Of a stretch of DNA of 54,258 nucleotides, positions 47,601 through 54,258 are shown one piece after another. The stretch is taken from assembly GCA_021824095.1 (NCBI GenBank), contig JAKALQ010000005.1, positions 1 through 54,258 on the forward strand, given 5' to 3'. Source of the DNA: Actinomycetes bacterium (GTDB lineage Bacteria; Actinomycetota; Actinomycetes; S36-B12; UBA5976). Every line of letters starts with the position of its first letter. Position 1 is the first letter of the stretch. The position numbers and the translations under genes were made by a program. The notes beneath the pieces were generated by a model. The model made no database searches, had not been told where the DNA came from, and saw nothing but the letters and a program-made list of their open reading frames with translations.

Positions 47601-48850
47601 GTGGCACCGAGCCGTCGTGCCGCCTCGAGCCCGGAGCGGGCGCCGTCCTCATGGAAGCCCCAGCCGAGGTGCGCACCCGCGAAGGCGAGGCGTGGCCCAC
47701 CGGTAGCGCGCAGGCGCGGCGCCGCTGCCACAGCGTCCCGCGTGAATACGGGGTGCGTGTACTCCATGGAGGCGATGACGCGATCGGGCGCCACGGCATC
47801 GCCCGGGTTCAGGGTGACGAGGTAGTCCTCCTGCGCGTCAAGCGCCTGCAGTCGGTTCATCCAGTAGCTCACGTGCACCCGCGGCACCTCCGCGCGGCAG
47901 CTGTCGATGCGGTAGTTCCAGCTGGCGCGCGCCCGCGTCGATCGGGGAAGGACCGACGCATCGCGGTGCAGCCAGGTGGTGTTCGTGGAGTAGCCGAAGG
48001 CCGCGAGGTCGCGACGCTCCTCGTCCGTGGCGTCGGCCAGGATGCGCAGGGCGTCATCCGCGTGCGTGGCGATGACGGCAGCGTCGAACTGCGACGTGGT
48101 GCCATCGGCGGTGGTGACCTCGACGCCGTCGGCGTGCCGTCGCACGGCGACGACGGGTGTGGCAACCCGCGCGGCGTCGAGTCGTGCGACCACGGCGCGG
48201 ACGTAGGTGCCGGAGCCACCGGTGACCGTGCGCCACAGGGGCGAGCCCGAGACCGACAGCATGCCGTGGTTGGCGAGGAAGGCGAAGAGGTGGCGGGCCG
48301 GGTAGCGCCGGGTGTCGGCGTCCCCGGACGACCACACGCAGGAGACGAGTGGGATGGCGAAGTGGCGGACGAAGTAGTCGCTGAAGCCGGCATCATCGAG
48401 GAAGGTGCCCCAGTCGGGGTCACCGAGCGTGGGGTCATCGAGCAGGCGACGCGCGGCCCGGTGGAACCGCGGCACCTCCGTGAGCATGCGGACGAAGCGC
48501 GGATCAGCGAGGCGGCGCGGTTGGGCGAGGATCGCGGCGGCACCACGGCCCCCGGCGTACTCGAGACCACAGCCATCGCACCGGATGGACATGCTCATCT
48601 CGGTCGGCTGCGTGGCGATGCCGAGCTCGGCGAAGAGGCGCAGGAGCGTCGGATAGGTGCGGTCGTTGTGCACGATGAAACCGGAGTCGACGTGCTGGGT
48701 GCGACCCGAGGCGTCGGCGACATCGTGCGTGTGGGCGTGCCCACCGAAGCGGTCGTCGCGTTCGAAGAGCGTGACGGTCCCCTGCTGCGAGAGGGCGTAG
48801 GCAGCGGTGAGCCCGGACACCCCGGACCCGATGATGGCGACACCTGCCAT
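47594..48850 (-). CDS. FAD-dependent oxidoreductase (amine-oxidase/phytoene-desaturase fold)
   Basis: A 418-residue flavoprotein of the COG2907 type. The dinucleotide motif is VAIIGSGVSGLTAAYALSQQG at residues 4-24, followed by LFERDDRFGGHAHT. HVDSGFIVHNDRTYPTLLRLFAELGIATQPTEMSMSI near residue 53 and the C-terminal AGAHLGWGFHEDGARSGLEAARRL near residue 392 are typical of this subgroup. Homologues sit next to DUF1365 and CFA synthase and are thought to act on membrane lipids. It is the first gene of the operon, with GGGAGGG upstream of ATG 48850. Its promoter overlaps the direct repeats described at 48889-48914. Confidence 0.92.
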   Translation of the reverse strand: MAGVAIIGSGVSGLTAAYALSQQGTVTLFERDDRFGGHAHTHDVADASGRTQHVDSGFIVHNDRTYPTLLRLFAELGIATQPTEMSMSIRCDGCGLEYAGGRGAAAILAQPRRLADPRFVRMLTEVPRFHRAARRLLDDPTLGDPDWGTFLDDAGFSDYFVRHFAIPLVSCVWSSGDADTRRYPARHLFAFLANHGMLSVSGSPLWRTVTGGSGTYVRAVVARLDAARVATPVVAVRRHADGVEVTTADGTTSQFDAAVIATHADDALRILADATDEERRDLAAFGYSTNTTWLHRDASVLPRSTRARASWNYRIDSCRAEVPRVHVSYWMNRLQALDAQEDYLVTLNPGDAVAPDRVIASMEYTHPVFTRDAVAAAPRLRATGGPRLAFAGAHLGWGFHEDGARSGLEAARRLGATW

Positions 48851-48874
48851 GGTGCCCTCCCTTCGACGAGCGAC

Positions 48875-48880
48875 ACGCTA
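48875..48880 (-). promoter_or_regulatory. Candidate -10 (TAGCGT) of the lipid-modification operon
   Basis: On the minus strand TAGCGT lies 24 bases upstream of the oxidoreductase ATG. A TAGACA, one mismatch from TTGACA, lies 19 bases further upstream (plus coordinates 48900-48905). That -35 falls inside the phased TGTC repeats, so a bound regulator would block it. Confidence 0.5.
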
Positions 48881-48888
48881 CACCAATC

Positions 48889-48914
48889 TGTCCACCGTTT
48901 GTCTAGTGTTTGTC
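48889..48914. promoter_or_regulatory. Probable CarH/LitR operator: three TGTC repeats at 11-bp phase
   Basis: TGTC occurs at 48889-48892, 48900-48903 and 48911-48914, so the spacing is exactly 11 bases twice. The second and third copies share a longer GTTTGTC. The repeats sit between the two divergent starts (48850 and 48939) and overlap both candidate -35 regions. CarH of Thermus thermophilus is known to bind tandem direct repeats of 11 bp covering the -35, one per DNA-binding domain, and to release DNA in light. The geometry here fits that model. The assignment to the adjacent regulator is inference. Confidence 0.6.
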
Positions 48915-48926
48915 GAATCCTTGCGC

Positions 48927-48932
48927 TAGGCT
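48927..48932 (+). promoter_or_regulatory. Candidate -10 (TAGGCT) of the CarH-like gene, leaderless
   Basis: TAGGCT is followed by six C residues and then the GTG at 48939, so +1 would coincide with the start codon. There is no Shine-Dalgarno. The -35 position (about 48904-48909) lies between the second and third TGTC repeats, which suggests autorepression. Confidence 0.5.
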
Positions 48933-48938
48933 CCCCCC

Positions 48939-49829
48939 GTGCTCACCATCAAGGCCGCCTCCGAGCAGACCGCCGTGCCGGTCGCGACCTTGCGCGCCTG
49001 GGAACGCCGGTACGGCATCGCCGACCCCGTGCGCACCGAGAACGGCTACCGGCTGTATGACGACCGGGCCCTCGGCGAGATCCGGGCCATGCAGGCGCTG
49101 CTCGCCGCCGGGTGGGCCCCGCGGCAGGCGGCCGACGAGGTGCGCCGTCGTCGCACCACCCCCGCCGAGGCCCTCATGGCGCTCATCGCCGACCACGCCG
49201 GGCTGCCCGGCCCGGAGGCACTCGTCGAGGCCGCGCAGCGGCTCGACGAACCGGCGCTCGCGGGCATCCTCGACGAGGCCTTCGCAAAGGCCTCCTTCGA
49301 GCACGTCTTCGAGGCCTGGCTCACGCCCGCATTGCAGCTCATCGGGCGTGCCTGGATCGAGGGCAACCTCGACATCAGCGGCGAGCATCTCGTGAGCGCC
49401 GCCGTCATGCGTCGGCTGGCCGCCCTCTACGACGCATCGGGCGCCGGCGGCCTGGGACCGCGCGTCCTCGTCGGCCTCGCCACCGGCTGCGAGCATGAGA
49501 TCCCCGCGCTCGCCTTCGCCATCGCCGCGCGCCGCATCGGCATGCGCGCCACCTACCTCGGTCCCGACCTCCCCGCCTCCGCCTGGGTGAGTGCCACGCG
49601 CGACCCCAGCGTCGGCGCCGTCGTCCTCTCGGTCACGACGACGAGCGACATCGAGGCCACGGGTGCCGTCATCGCCGCCATGCGCGAGGCACGCCCCGAC
49701 CTCCAGATCGCCGTCGGCGGCGCACGATCCGACGAGGTCGATGGTGCCACCGTGCGCTTCTCCCGCGGCGTGCCCGATGCGGCCCGCACGCTCGCCACCG
49801 CCCTTGCCACCCCCCTCCTCGGAAGGTGA
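48939..49829 (+). CDS. MerR-family regulator with cobalamin-binding domain (CarH/LitR-type photoreceptor)
   Basis: This 296-residue protein has an N-terminal MerR helix-turn-helix (residues 1-70: TIKAASEQTAVPVATLRAWERRYGIADPVRTENGYRLYDD). Next come a four-helix cap (about 90-165) and a Rossmann B12-binding domain (about 172-295). The cap holds Trp139 and Glu149-His150 in W-x9-EH spacing, the known mark of CarH proteins using adenosylcobalamin as light sensor. His186 in GCEHEIP is the likely lower cobalt ligand; SVTTT and VGG (260-261) follow. The residue after Trp139 is Ile, whereas Thermus CarH has a His there, as I recall. It is divergent from the lipid operon and followed by SRPBCC and MFS genes. 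Confidence 0.9.
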   Translation: MLTIKAASEQTAVPVATLRAWERRYGIADPVRTENGYRLYDDRALGEIRAMQALLAAGWAPRQAADEVRRRRTTPAEALMALIADHAGLPGPEALVEAAQRLDEPALAGILDEAFAKASFEHVFEAWLTPALQLIGRAWIEGNLDISGEHLVSAAVMRRLAALYDASGAGGLGPRVLVGLATGCEHEIPALAFAIAARRIGMRATYLGPDLPASAWVSATRDPSVGAVVLSVTTTSDIEATGAVIAAMREARPDLQIAVGGARSDEVDGATVRFSRGVPDAARTLATALATPLLGR

Positions 49830-49832
49830 ACC

Positions 49833-50273
49833 ATGCGGATCACCCGCACTGTCACGAGCACGCATCCCATCGATGCGGTGTACGACTACCTGGCCGACTT
49901 CACGACCACGACCCACTGGGACCCCGGCACCGAGCGAACCGTCCGCGTGAGCGGCGACGGCGGCGTGGGCACCGTCTACGCCAACACCTCGGTGTTCAAC
50001 GGTCGCCGCACGGAACTGCAGTACGTCGTGCTTGAGGCCGACCGGCCACACCGCATCCGCCTGCGCGGCGAGAACCGAACGGTGACCGCCACCGACACCA
50101 TGACCTTCGAGGCCACCGCGGACGGCGGCACGCGCGTCACCTACGACGCCGACTTCCGCTTCCGCGGCCTTGCCCGGCTCGCGGTGCCCTTCCTGCGCGG
50201 CGCCTTCCGCACCCTCGGGGACGAGGCCGAGGCCGGCCTGCGCCGCACCCTGCAGGGAGCGCTCCATGACTGA
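49833..50273 (+). CDS. SRPBCC family protein
   Basis: A 146-residue protein of the START/Bet v1-like fold, a hydrophobic-ligand binding cup. Features: an N-terminal strand and helix MRITRTVTSTHPIDAVYDYLADFTTTTHWDPGTERT, a central sheet with VYANTSVFNGRRTELQYVVLEADRPHRIRLRGE, and a long C-terminal helix FLRGAFRTLGDEAEAGLRRTLQGAL. It starts three bases after the regulator stop, so the two are co-transcribed, and it overlaps the MFS gene by eight bases. It could bind a lipid or terpenoid product. No catalytic motif is seen. Confidence 0.85.
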   Translation: MRITRTVTSTHPIDAVYDYLADFTTTTHWDPGTERTVRVSGDGGVGTVYANTSVFNGRRTELQYVVLEADRPHRIRLRGENRTVTATDTMTFEATADGGTRVTYDADFRFRGLARLAVPFLRGAFRTLGDEAEAGLRRTLQGALHD

Positions 50274-51825
50274 TCGCCGCCGCTGGCTCGGCCTGCCCTT
50301 CATCGCCCTCGGCGTCTCGCTCATCATCGTCGACGCCACCATCGTGAACGTGGCGGTGCCGAGCATCGTCGACGAGCTGCGCATCACGTCCTCGGACGCA
50401 CAGTGGGTGCAGGAGATCTACACACTCGTGTTCGCCTCGCTGCTGCTCGTGTTCGGCCGCATCGCCGACCGTCTCGGGCGACGACGGCTGTTCGCGCTCG
50501 GGGCGGCCGGGTTCGCGGTGGCGAGCATGCTGGCCGCCAACGCACCCACCGGCCAGCTGCTCATCCTGGCCCGACTGCTGCAGGGCCTCGCCGGCGCCAT
50601 GATGCTGCCGAACTCACTGTCCCTGCTGAATGCCAACTTCCAGGGCCGTGATCGTGGCATCGCCTTCGCCGTCTGGGGCTCCACGATCGGTGCGGCCGCC
50701 GCGTTCGGCCCCCTGCTCGGCGGCTGGCTCACCACGAGCCACTCCTGGCGCTGGGCCTTCGGCATCAACCTCCCCATCGCCGCGGCCGTGGTGTTCGGCG
50801 TGCTGCGCTTCGTCGACGAGTCGCGCGCCGACGAGGGGCGGCGCGGCGCGGACATCGTGGGCGCCCTGTTGTCGGTCATCGGCATCGGCAGCGTCGTGTT
50901 CGGCCTCATCGAGGGACGCACGTACGGCTGGTGGACGTCGTTGGGTGAGCACACCATCCTCGGCGTGCATTGGACGGCCGGCATCTCGGCCATCCCCGTG
51001 GCCTTCGCGATCGGCCTCGTCGTCATCGCGGCCTTCCTGCGCATCGAAGTGCAGCGCAACCGCGCCGGACGACCCGTGCTGCTCGACCTTGGGCTGCTGC
51101 GCGTGCGCTCGTTCCGCAACGCCAATATCGCCGCCGGCATCGTGAGCCTCGGCGAGTTCGGGCTGCTGTTCGCGCTCCCGCTGTGGCTGCAGAACGTGCT
51201 CGGCTACACCGCCTTCGAGTCCGGACTGCTGCTGCTGGCCCTCGCGATCGGCTCATTCGTGGCCAGCGGCCTCGGCGCGCCCCTCGGCAACGCCCGCGGG
51301 CCGGTGTTCGTCGTGCGCACCGGGATCCTGCTCGAGTTCCTCGGCATCCTCGCGTCGGGCGCCGTCGTGAGCACCACCACGCAGTGGTGGCAGATCGCGG
51401 CACCGCTGTTCGTGTATGGCATGGGTGTCGGCCTCGCCACGGCCCAGCTCACGGGCGTGGCCCTCATCGACATCCCGATCTCCGAGAGCGGGCAGGCGTC
51501 CGGCATCACGAGCACGACACGGCAGCTGGGGTCCGCACTCGGCATCGCCATCCTCGGCACCGTGCTCTTCTCCAGCCTCGGGAGTGGGCTCGACAGCCGT
51601 CTCAGTGGCATGCCGCCGCAGGCACGCACCGCCATCACCCAGGCGGTCGTGAGCTCGGCAGGCGCGGCCATCCCCGGGATCGCAGCGCAGCCGGGATCTG
51701 CCGCCGTCGCTGTTGCGGCGCGTGAGGCCTTCAGCGTTGCCACACGGTGGTCGGCCTTCGTCGGCGCCCTCTTCCTGCTGCTGGGATGGCTCGCAACCCG
51801 GAGGCTTCGCACGGCGCAGTCCTGA
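50266..51825 (+). CDS. MFS transporter, DHA2 (14-TM) drug-exporter family
   Basis: A 519-residue membrane protein with about 14 helices. DHA2 signatures: helix 1 IIVDATIVNVAVPSIVDEL with the DxTIVNVALP motif near residue 22, the A motif GRIADRLGRRRLF near residue 63, LARLLQGLAGAMMLPNSLSLL near residue 103 (motif B/C region), and WRWAFGINLPIA near residue 158. GGGAG lies seven bases before the ATG. Related exporters move drugs, dyes, amino acids or lipids. In this operon it may export a compound linked to the light response, or a photosensitiser; that is inference. Confidence 0.92.
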   Translation: MTDRRRWLGLPFIALGVSLIIVDATIVNVAVPSIVDELRITSSDAQWVQEIYTLVFASLLLVFGRIADRLGRRRLFALGAAGFAVASMLAANAPTGQLLILARLLQGLAGAMMLPNSLSLLNANFQGRDRGIAFAVWGSTIGAAAAFGPLLGGWLTTSHSWRWAFGINLPIAAAVVFGVLRFVDESRADEGRRGADIVGALLSVIGIGSVVFGLIEGRTYGWWTSLGEHTILGVHWTAGISAIPVAFAIGLVVIAAFLRIEVQRNRAGRPVLLDLGLLRVRSFRNANIAAGIVSLGEFGLLFALPLWLQNVLGYTAFESGLLLLALAIGSFVASGLGAPLGNARGPVFVVRTGILLEFLGILASGAVVSTTTQWWQIAAPLFVYGMGVGLATAQLTGVALIDIPISESGQASGITSTTRQLGSALGIAILGTVLFSSLGSGLDSRLSGMPPQARTAITQAVVSSAGAAIPGIAAQPGSAAVAVAAREAFSVATRWSAFVGALFLLLGWLATRRLRTAQS

Positions 51826-51915
51826 CGCGCCACCGTCCTGACGCATCGCCGCCCGGACACATCCATACAGGATCTGCACCATCCGTCGGACGATGCATGG
51901 CCGAGTTCGGCGCAT

Positions 51916-51939
51916 CATGGTGACCAGGAGGTCACCATG
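51916..51939 (+). promoter_or_regulatory. Perfect hairpin sequestering the SHOCT gene ribosome binding site and start codon
   Basis: Arms CATGGTGACC (51916-51925) and GGTCACCATG (51930-51939) are perfect reverse complements, separated by AGGA. The loop and second arm contain the AGGAGG ribosome site, and the second arm ends in the ATG of the gene (51937-51939). A ten-pair stem here should strongly hinder initiation unless opened. As DNA it is also a 24-base dyad that could be an operator. A further imperfect dyad (GATGC...GCATC with CCGA/TCGG inside) lies just upstream, about 51893-51915. Confidence 0.6.
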
Positions 51940-52221
51940 TATCACGACTATGGACCATGGGACGGCGGCGGCTGGGGACCGAGTGTCGTCGGCGGCATCA
52001 TGATGGTGCTCATCTGGGCAGCCATCATCGTGGGCGTCGTGTTCGTCGTCCGCTCATTCACACGCGGTCACGACCACGCGCAGCCGCCACTGCCACCCGC
52101 ACCTCGGTCACAGGCACGCGAGACGCTCGACCTGCGCTTCGCGCGCGGGGAGATCACCGAGGCCGACTACCAGCGCATGCGGGTGCTGCTGGACGGCGGC
52201 ACCCCGCCCGCGGCGGACTGA
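51937..52221 (+). CDS. SHOCT-domain small membrane protein
   Basis: A 94-residue protein. The first 18 residues are Gly/Trp/Tyr-rich (MYHDYGPWDGGGWGP), one helix follows (VVGGIMMVLIWAAIIVGVVFVVRSF), then a linker with His, Pro and Gln, and a C-terminal SHOCT motif ETLDLRFARGEITEADYQRMRVLL, the short bihelical pattern (LxxRxAxGEIxxxEYxxxxxxL). SHOCT proteins of this size are widespread in Actinobacteria and may mediate oligomerisation; the function is unknown. The start is ATG 51937, with AGGAGG six bases upstream inside a hairpin. Confidence 0.88.
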   Translation: MYHDYGPWDGGGWGPSVVGGIMMVLIWAAIIVGVVFVVRSFTRGHDHAQPPLPPAPRSQARETLDLRFARGEITEADYQRMRVLLDGGTPPAAD

Positions 52222-52388
52222 CCCGCGCACGGACGCACGGTGGGGTGACGTGCGCTGCACAGCAACGGTGCGATCCCGTCATTCGGGACGTGCACTGCAC
52301 GCGCAGACGACGTCAGCGTGACAGGAGCCGTCGTGCCCTGCGGGATCAACCGCAGAGCACTCCTCCCAAATCCAGACGCCACACAGAA

Positions 52389-52423
52389 ATGGCTTGAGGG
52401 CCCCAGCGGAGCCCTCAAGCCAT
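52389..52423 (-). terminator. Second (distal) copy of the tRNA terminator hairpin
   Basis: The 13-bp arms at 52389-52401 and 52411-52423 (atggcttgagggc and its complement) with a 9-base loop are the exact repeat of the hairpin at 52503-52537. On the minus strand a TTTCTGT follows. It would act as a back-up terminator for transcripts passing the first. Confidence 0.6.
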
Positions 52424-52502
52424 TGGTCGGGGTGACAGGAGCCGTCGTGCCCTGCGGGATCAACCGCAGAGCACTCCTCCCAAATCCAGACGCCACACAG
52501 AA

Positions 52503-52537
52503 ATGGCTTGAGGGCCCCAGCGGAGCCCTCAAGCCAT
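52503..52537 (-). terminator. Rho-independent-like terminator of tRNA-Pro
   Basis: A perfect 13-bp stem (52503-52515 with 52525-52537) and 9-base loop start right after the CCA of the tRNA. On the minus strand the stem is followed by TTTCTGT, a modest T-run. The position makes a terminator for the tRNA gene the simplest reading. Confidence 0.7.
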
Positions 52538-52614
<77 letters not shown>

Positions 52615-52652
52615 CCGGCCCGCCCGGAAGCCCGGACGCGGTCAGCCCGCAC

Positions 52653-52658
52653 AGCCTA
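52653..52658 (-). promoter_or_regulatory. Candidate -10 (TAGGCT) of tRNA-Pro
   Basis: On the minus strand TAGGCT lies 38 bases upstream of the mature tRNA 5' end, with a TTTCAG 18 bases further upstream as a weak -35. This leaves a leader to be removed by RNase P. The hexamer is the same as at the menE and CarH-like genes. Confidence 0.4.
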
Positions 52659-52688
52659 ACCGACCGGGCGGCGACCCTGAAATCGCGA

Positions 52689-53567
52689 TCAGTAGCCGGG
52701 CATGAGCGTCAGGAGCGTGGCCTCCGGCCGGCAGGCGAAGCGCACTGGCGTGTACGGATTGGTGCCGCATCCGGCACTCACATGCAGCCAGGCCCGGCCA
52801 TGGCGATGCAGTCCCTTGGCCCGCCGACGGTCGAGGTCGCAGTTCGTCACGAGGGCGCCGAAGCCCGGGATGCACAGCTGGCCACCATGGGTGTGGCCGG
52901 CGAGGATGAGTTCGATGCCGTCGGCCTCCATCGCATCGAGCACGCGACGGTACGGCGCATGCGTGACGCCGATGGTGACGGCAGCAGCGCCGACGGGGCC
53001 CCGGACCTCGTCATACCGATCGCGCTCGAGGTGCGGATCGTCGACGCCACGCAGTTCGATGTCCATCCCGGCCACCACATCGGTCAGGCGCGCATGCGTG
53101 AGGTCATGCCAGCCGGAGGCAACGAGCGCGTCCCGCAGGTCCTGCCACGGCAGGTCCGCGCCGTGGATGCGCGTGCCGTCGTCCGGCAGCAGGTAGCGAA
53201 CCGGGTTCTTCAGGCGCGGGCCGTAATAGTCGTTGCTGCCGAACACGAACGCACCCGGGTACGCCCGCAGGGGCTCGAGGGCCGCCAGCACCGCCGGCAC
53301 CGACTCGGCATGGGCGATGAAGTCACCGGTCACGATGACGAGGTCGGGACGCTCCGCGATGAGCGAGCGCAACCACCGCGCCTTGCGTCCCTGACGGGGC
53401 GTGAGGTGCAGATCCGACAGGTGCAGGATCCGCAGCGGGCGTGAGGCCGGGGGCAGCAGCGGGAGCGTGACCCGGCGGACGGTGAAGGCACGCACCTCGT
53501 AGCCCGCGCTGTACACGAGCCCGAGCGCACCGACGCCGATGAGCGCCCACAACCACCACATGGGCAC
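52689..53567 (-). CDS. Metallophosphoesterase (YkuE/calcineurin-like), membrane-anchored
   Basis: A 292-residue protein with one N-terminal helix (about 3-20) and a calcineurin-like phosphoesterase domain. Metal motifs in order: LHLSDLHLTPRQ near residue 50 (DxH), VIVTGDFIAH near residue 80 (GD), FVFGSNDYYGPR near residue 108 (GNx, here SND), a His in GVTHAPYRR, and LAGHTHGGQLCIPGFG near residue 225 (GHTH). The M. tuberculosis homologue (Rv3683) also follows ponA2. It probably faces outside; the substrate is unknown. The start is GTG 53567 or ATG 53561; neither has a clear SD. Confidence 0.88.
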   Translation of the reverse strand: MPMWWLWALIGVGALGLVYSAGYEVRAFTVRRVTLPLLPPASRPLRILHLSDLHLTPRQGRKARWLRSLIAERPDLVIVTGDFIAHAESVPAVLAALEPLRAYPGAFVFGSNDYYGPRLKNPVRYLLPDDGTRIHGADLPWQDLRDALVASGWHDLTHARLTDVVAGMDIELRGVDDPHLERDRYDEVRGPVGAAAVTIGVTHAPYRRVLDAMEADGIELILAGHTHGGQLCIPGFGALVTNCDLDRRRAKGLHRHGRAWLHVSAGCGTNPYTPVRFACRPEATLLTLMPGY

Positions 53568-53605
53568 ATCGAACCATGTTCGCGCGCGGTGGCAGGATGG
53601 TGCGC

Positions 53606-54070
53606 ATGACGACGCTCAAGGCCAGGCTCCAGTCCGACCTCACCGAGGCCATCCGTGCCCGCGACGAGGTGGTGAGCAGCACCATCCGCATGGCGTTGGC
53701 GGCCATCACCAACGAAGAGGTGGCCGGCAAGGTGGCGCGCACGCTCAGCGATGACGAGACCGTCACCGTGCTCACCCGTGAGGGCAAGAAGCGGCGTGAG
53801 GCCATCGAGGCCTACACCGCCGCACAGCGGTCGGACCTCGCCGACAAGGAGGCCGCGGAACTGGCGGTACTCGAGCGTTACCTGCCGGCCCAGCTCACGG
53901 CGGACGAACTGCAGGGACTCATCGATGCGGCTGTGGCCGCGGTGCGCACCACCGGGCTTGAGGGTATGAAGGCCATGGGTGCGGTGATGAAGCAGTTGCA
54001 GCCCCAGGTGAACGGACGCGCCGATGGCGCCGCTGTCGCCGCTGCAGTCCGCGCAGCCTTGGGCGCCTGA
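53606..54070 (+). CDS. GatB/YqeY domain protein
   Basis: A 154-residue YqeY-family protein related to the tail domain of GatB. Features: LKARLQSDLTEAIRARDEVVSSTIRMALAAITNEEV at the start, then EGKKRREAIEAYTAAQRSDLADKEAAELAVLERYLPAQLTADEL, and the C-terminal GLEGMKAMGAVMKQLQPQVNGRADGAAVAAAVRAAL, closely matching the family (DMGKVMGxxxPxxxGRADG). The role is uncertain, possibly linked to tRNA-dependent amidation. I start at 53606 because AGGA lies eight bases upstream; in-frame ATG codons at 53597 and 53576 are less likely. Confidence 0.9.
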   Translation: MTTLKARLQSDLTEAIRARDEVVSSTIRMALAAITNEEVAGKVARTLSDDETVTVLTREGKKRREAIEAYTAAQRSDLADKEAAELAVLERYLPAQLTADELQGLIDAAVAAVRTTGLEGMKAMGAVMKQLQPQVNGRADGAAVAAAVRAALGA

Positions 54071-54071
54071 C

Positions 54072-54258
54072 GTGGCGGCTGTGCGCTGGCGCGGCGCCGC
54101 AGGCTCCTACGTGCTGCGCTGGGTGATCGTCGCCATCTTCACCGCGCTCGGCGGCTTCATCGTCGTCGTGAACGCCTACACCCGCAATCCAGCCAAGCAC
54201 CTCACCGGGCTGCACTGGCTGACCCCGATCGGCACGCTCCTGCTCGGCCTCGTCATCT
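54072..54258 (+). CDS. Hypothetical membrane protein, N-terminal part (cut by window edge)
   Basis: From the GTG at 54072 an open frame runs to the window end (62 codons). It begins with a basic stretch (VRWRGAAGSYVLRW), a helix VIVAIFTALGGFIVVVNAY, a polar loop TRNPAKHLTGLHWLTP and a second hydrophobic segment. The start lies one base after the GatB/YqeY stop, so it is likely in the same operon. I do not recognise the family. Confidence 0.55.
   Translation, partial: MAAVRWRGAAGSYVLRWVIVAIFTALGGFIVVVNAYTRNPAKHLTGLHWLTPIGTLLLGLVI

Overview
GC-rich bacterial chromosome from an actinobacterium (Actinomycetota). The gene order resembles two separate blocks of the Mycobacterium tuberculosis genome as I remember it: the men/hem/ccdA neighbourhood (about Rv0509-Rv0558) and the tad-ssd-acs-marP-nth-crp-ponA2 neighbourhood (about Rv3654c-Rv3683). 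GTG starts are frequent, genes often overlap as ATGA, GTGA or TGATG, and several promoters seem to give leaderless transcripts. Energy metabolism is of the menaquinone type. I cannot name a genus. There is no large mobile element, CRISPR array or rRNA; one tRNA is present.

Layout. (1) 1-9214, minus strand: nuoA to nuoJ of respiratory complex I, with nuoJ cut by the window edge. (2) 9351-20325: a menaquinone region with menG, menF, menD, menC, menB, menE and menA. The minus-strand men operon also carries a penicillin-acylase-family enzyme and a DapB-like protein that lacks the usual catalytic His pair. (3) 20350-24549, minus: two small membrane proteins, CcdA, a histidine phosphatase, a HemD with a degenerate methyltransferase half, and the NADH-sensing repressor Rex. 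(4) 24697-30363, minus: a HAD phosphatase, a minimal Tad/Flp pilus cluster with its Ssd/CpaE-like ATPase, and a Fic-like protein that has lost its catalytic His. (5) 30424-37930, plus: a LytS/LytTR two-component pair, a small membrane protein with an acetate-type symporter, acetyl-CoA synthetase, an NhaA antiporter and a holin-like membrane protein. (6) 37940-41751, minus: MarP protease, NUDIX hydrolase, endonuclease III, Crp, RidA and a 52-residue DUF4177 protein. A class A penicillin-binding protein (41825-43960) is read the other way.

(7) 43983-51825 is the most interesting part. A CarH/LitR-type MerR regulator with a cobalamin-binding domain (48939-49829) is followed by an SRPBCC protein and a 14-TM MFS exporter. 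It is divergent from a five-gene operon: FAD oxidoreductase, DUF1365, cyclopropane-synthase-like methyltransferase, SDR and DUF2236 oxygenase. The 88-bp divergent region holds three TGTC blocks spaced exactly 11 bp apart, which is the geometry of a CarH operator and overlaps both candidate -35 regions. I read this as a vitamin-B12 light sensor controlling membrane-lipid modification.

(8) 51937-54258: a SHOCT membrane protein whose Shine-Dalgarno and start codon sit in a perfect hairpin, a tandem 114-bp repeat built from the 3' end of a tRNA-Pro(CGG) gene plus its terminator, the tRNA itself, a metallophosphoesterase, a GatB/YqeY protein and the start of a membrane protein.
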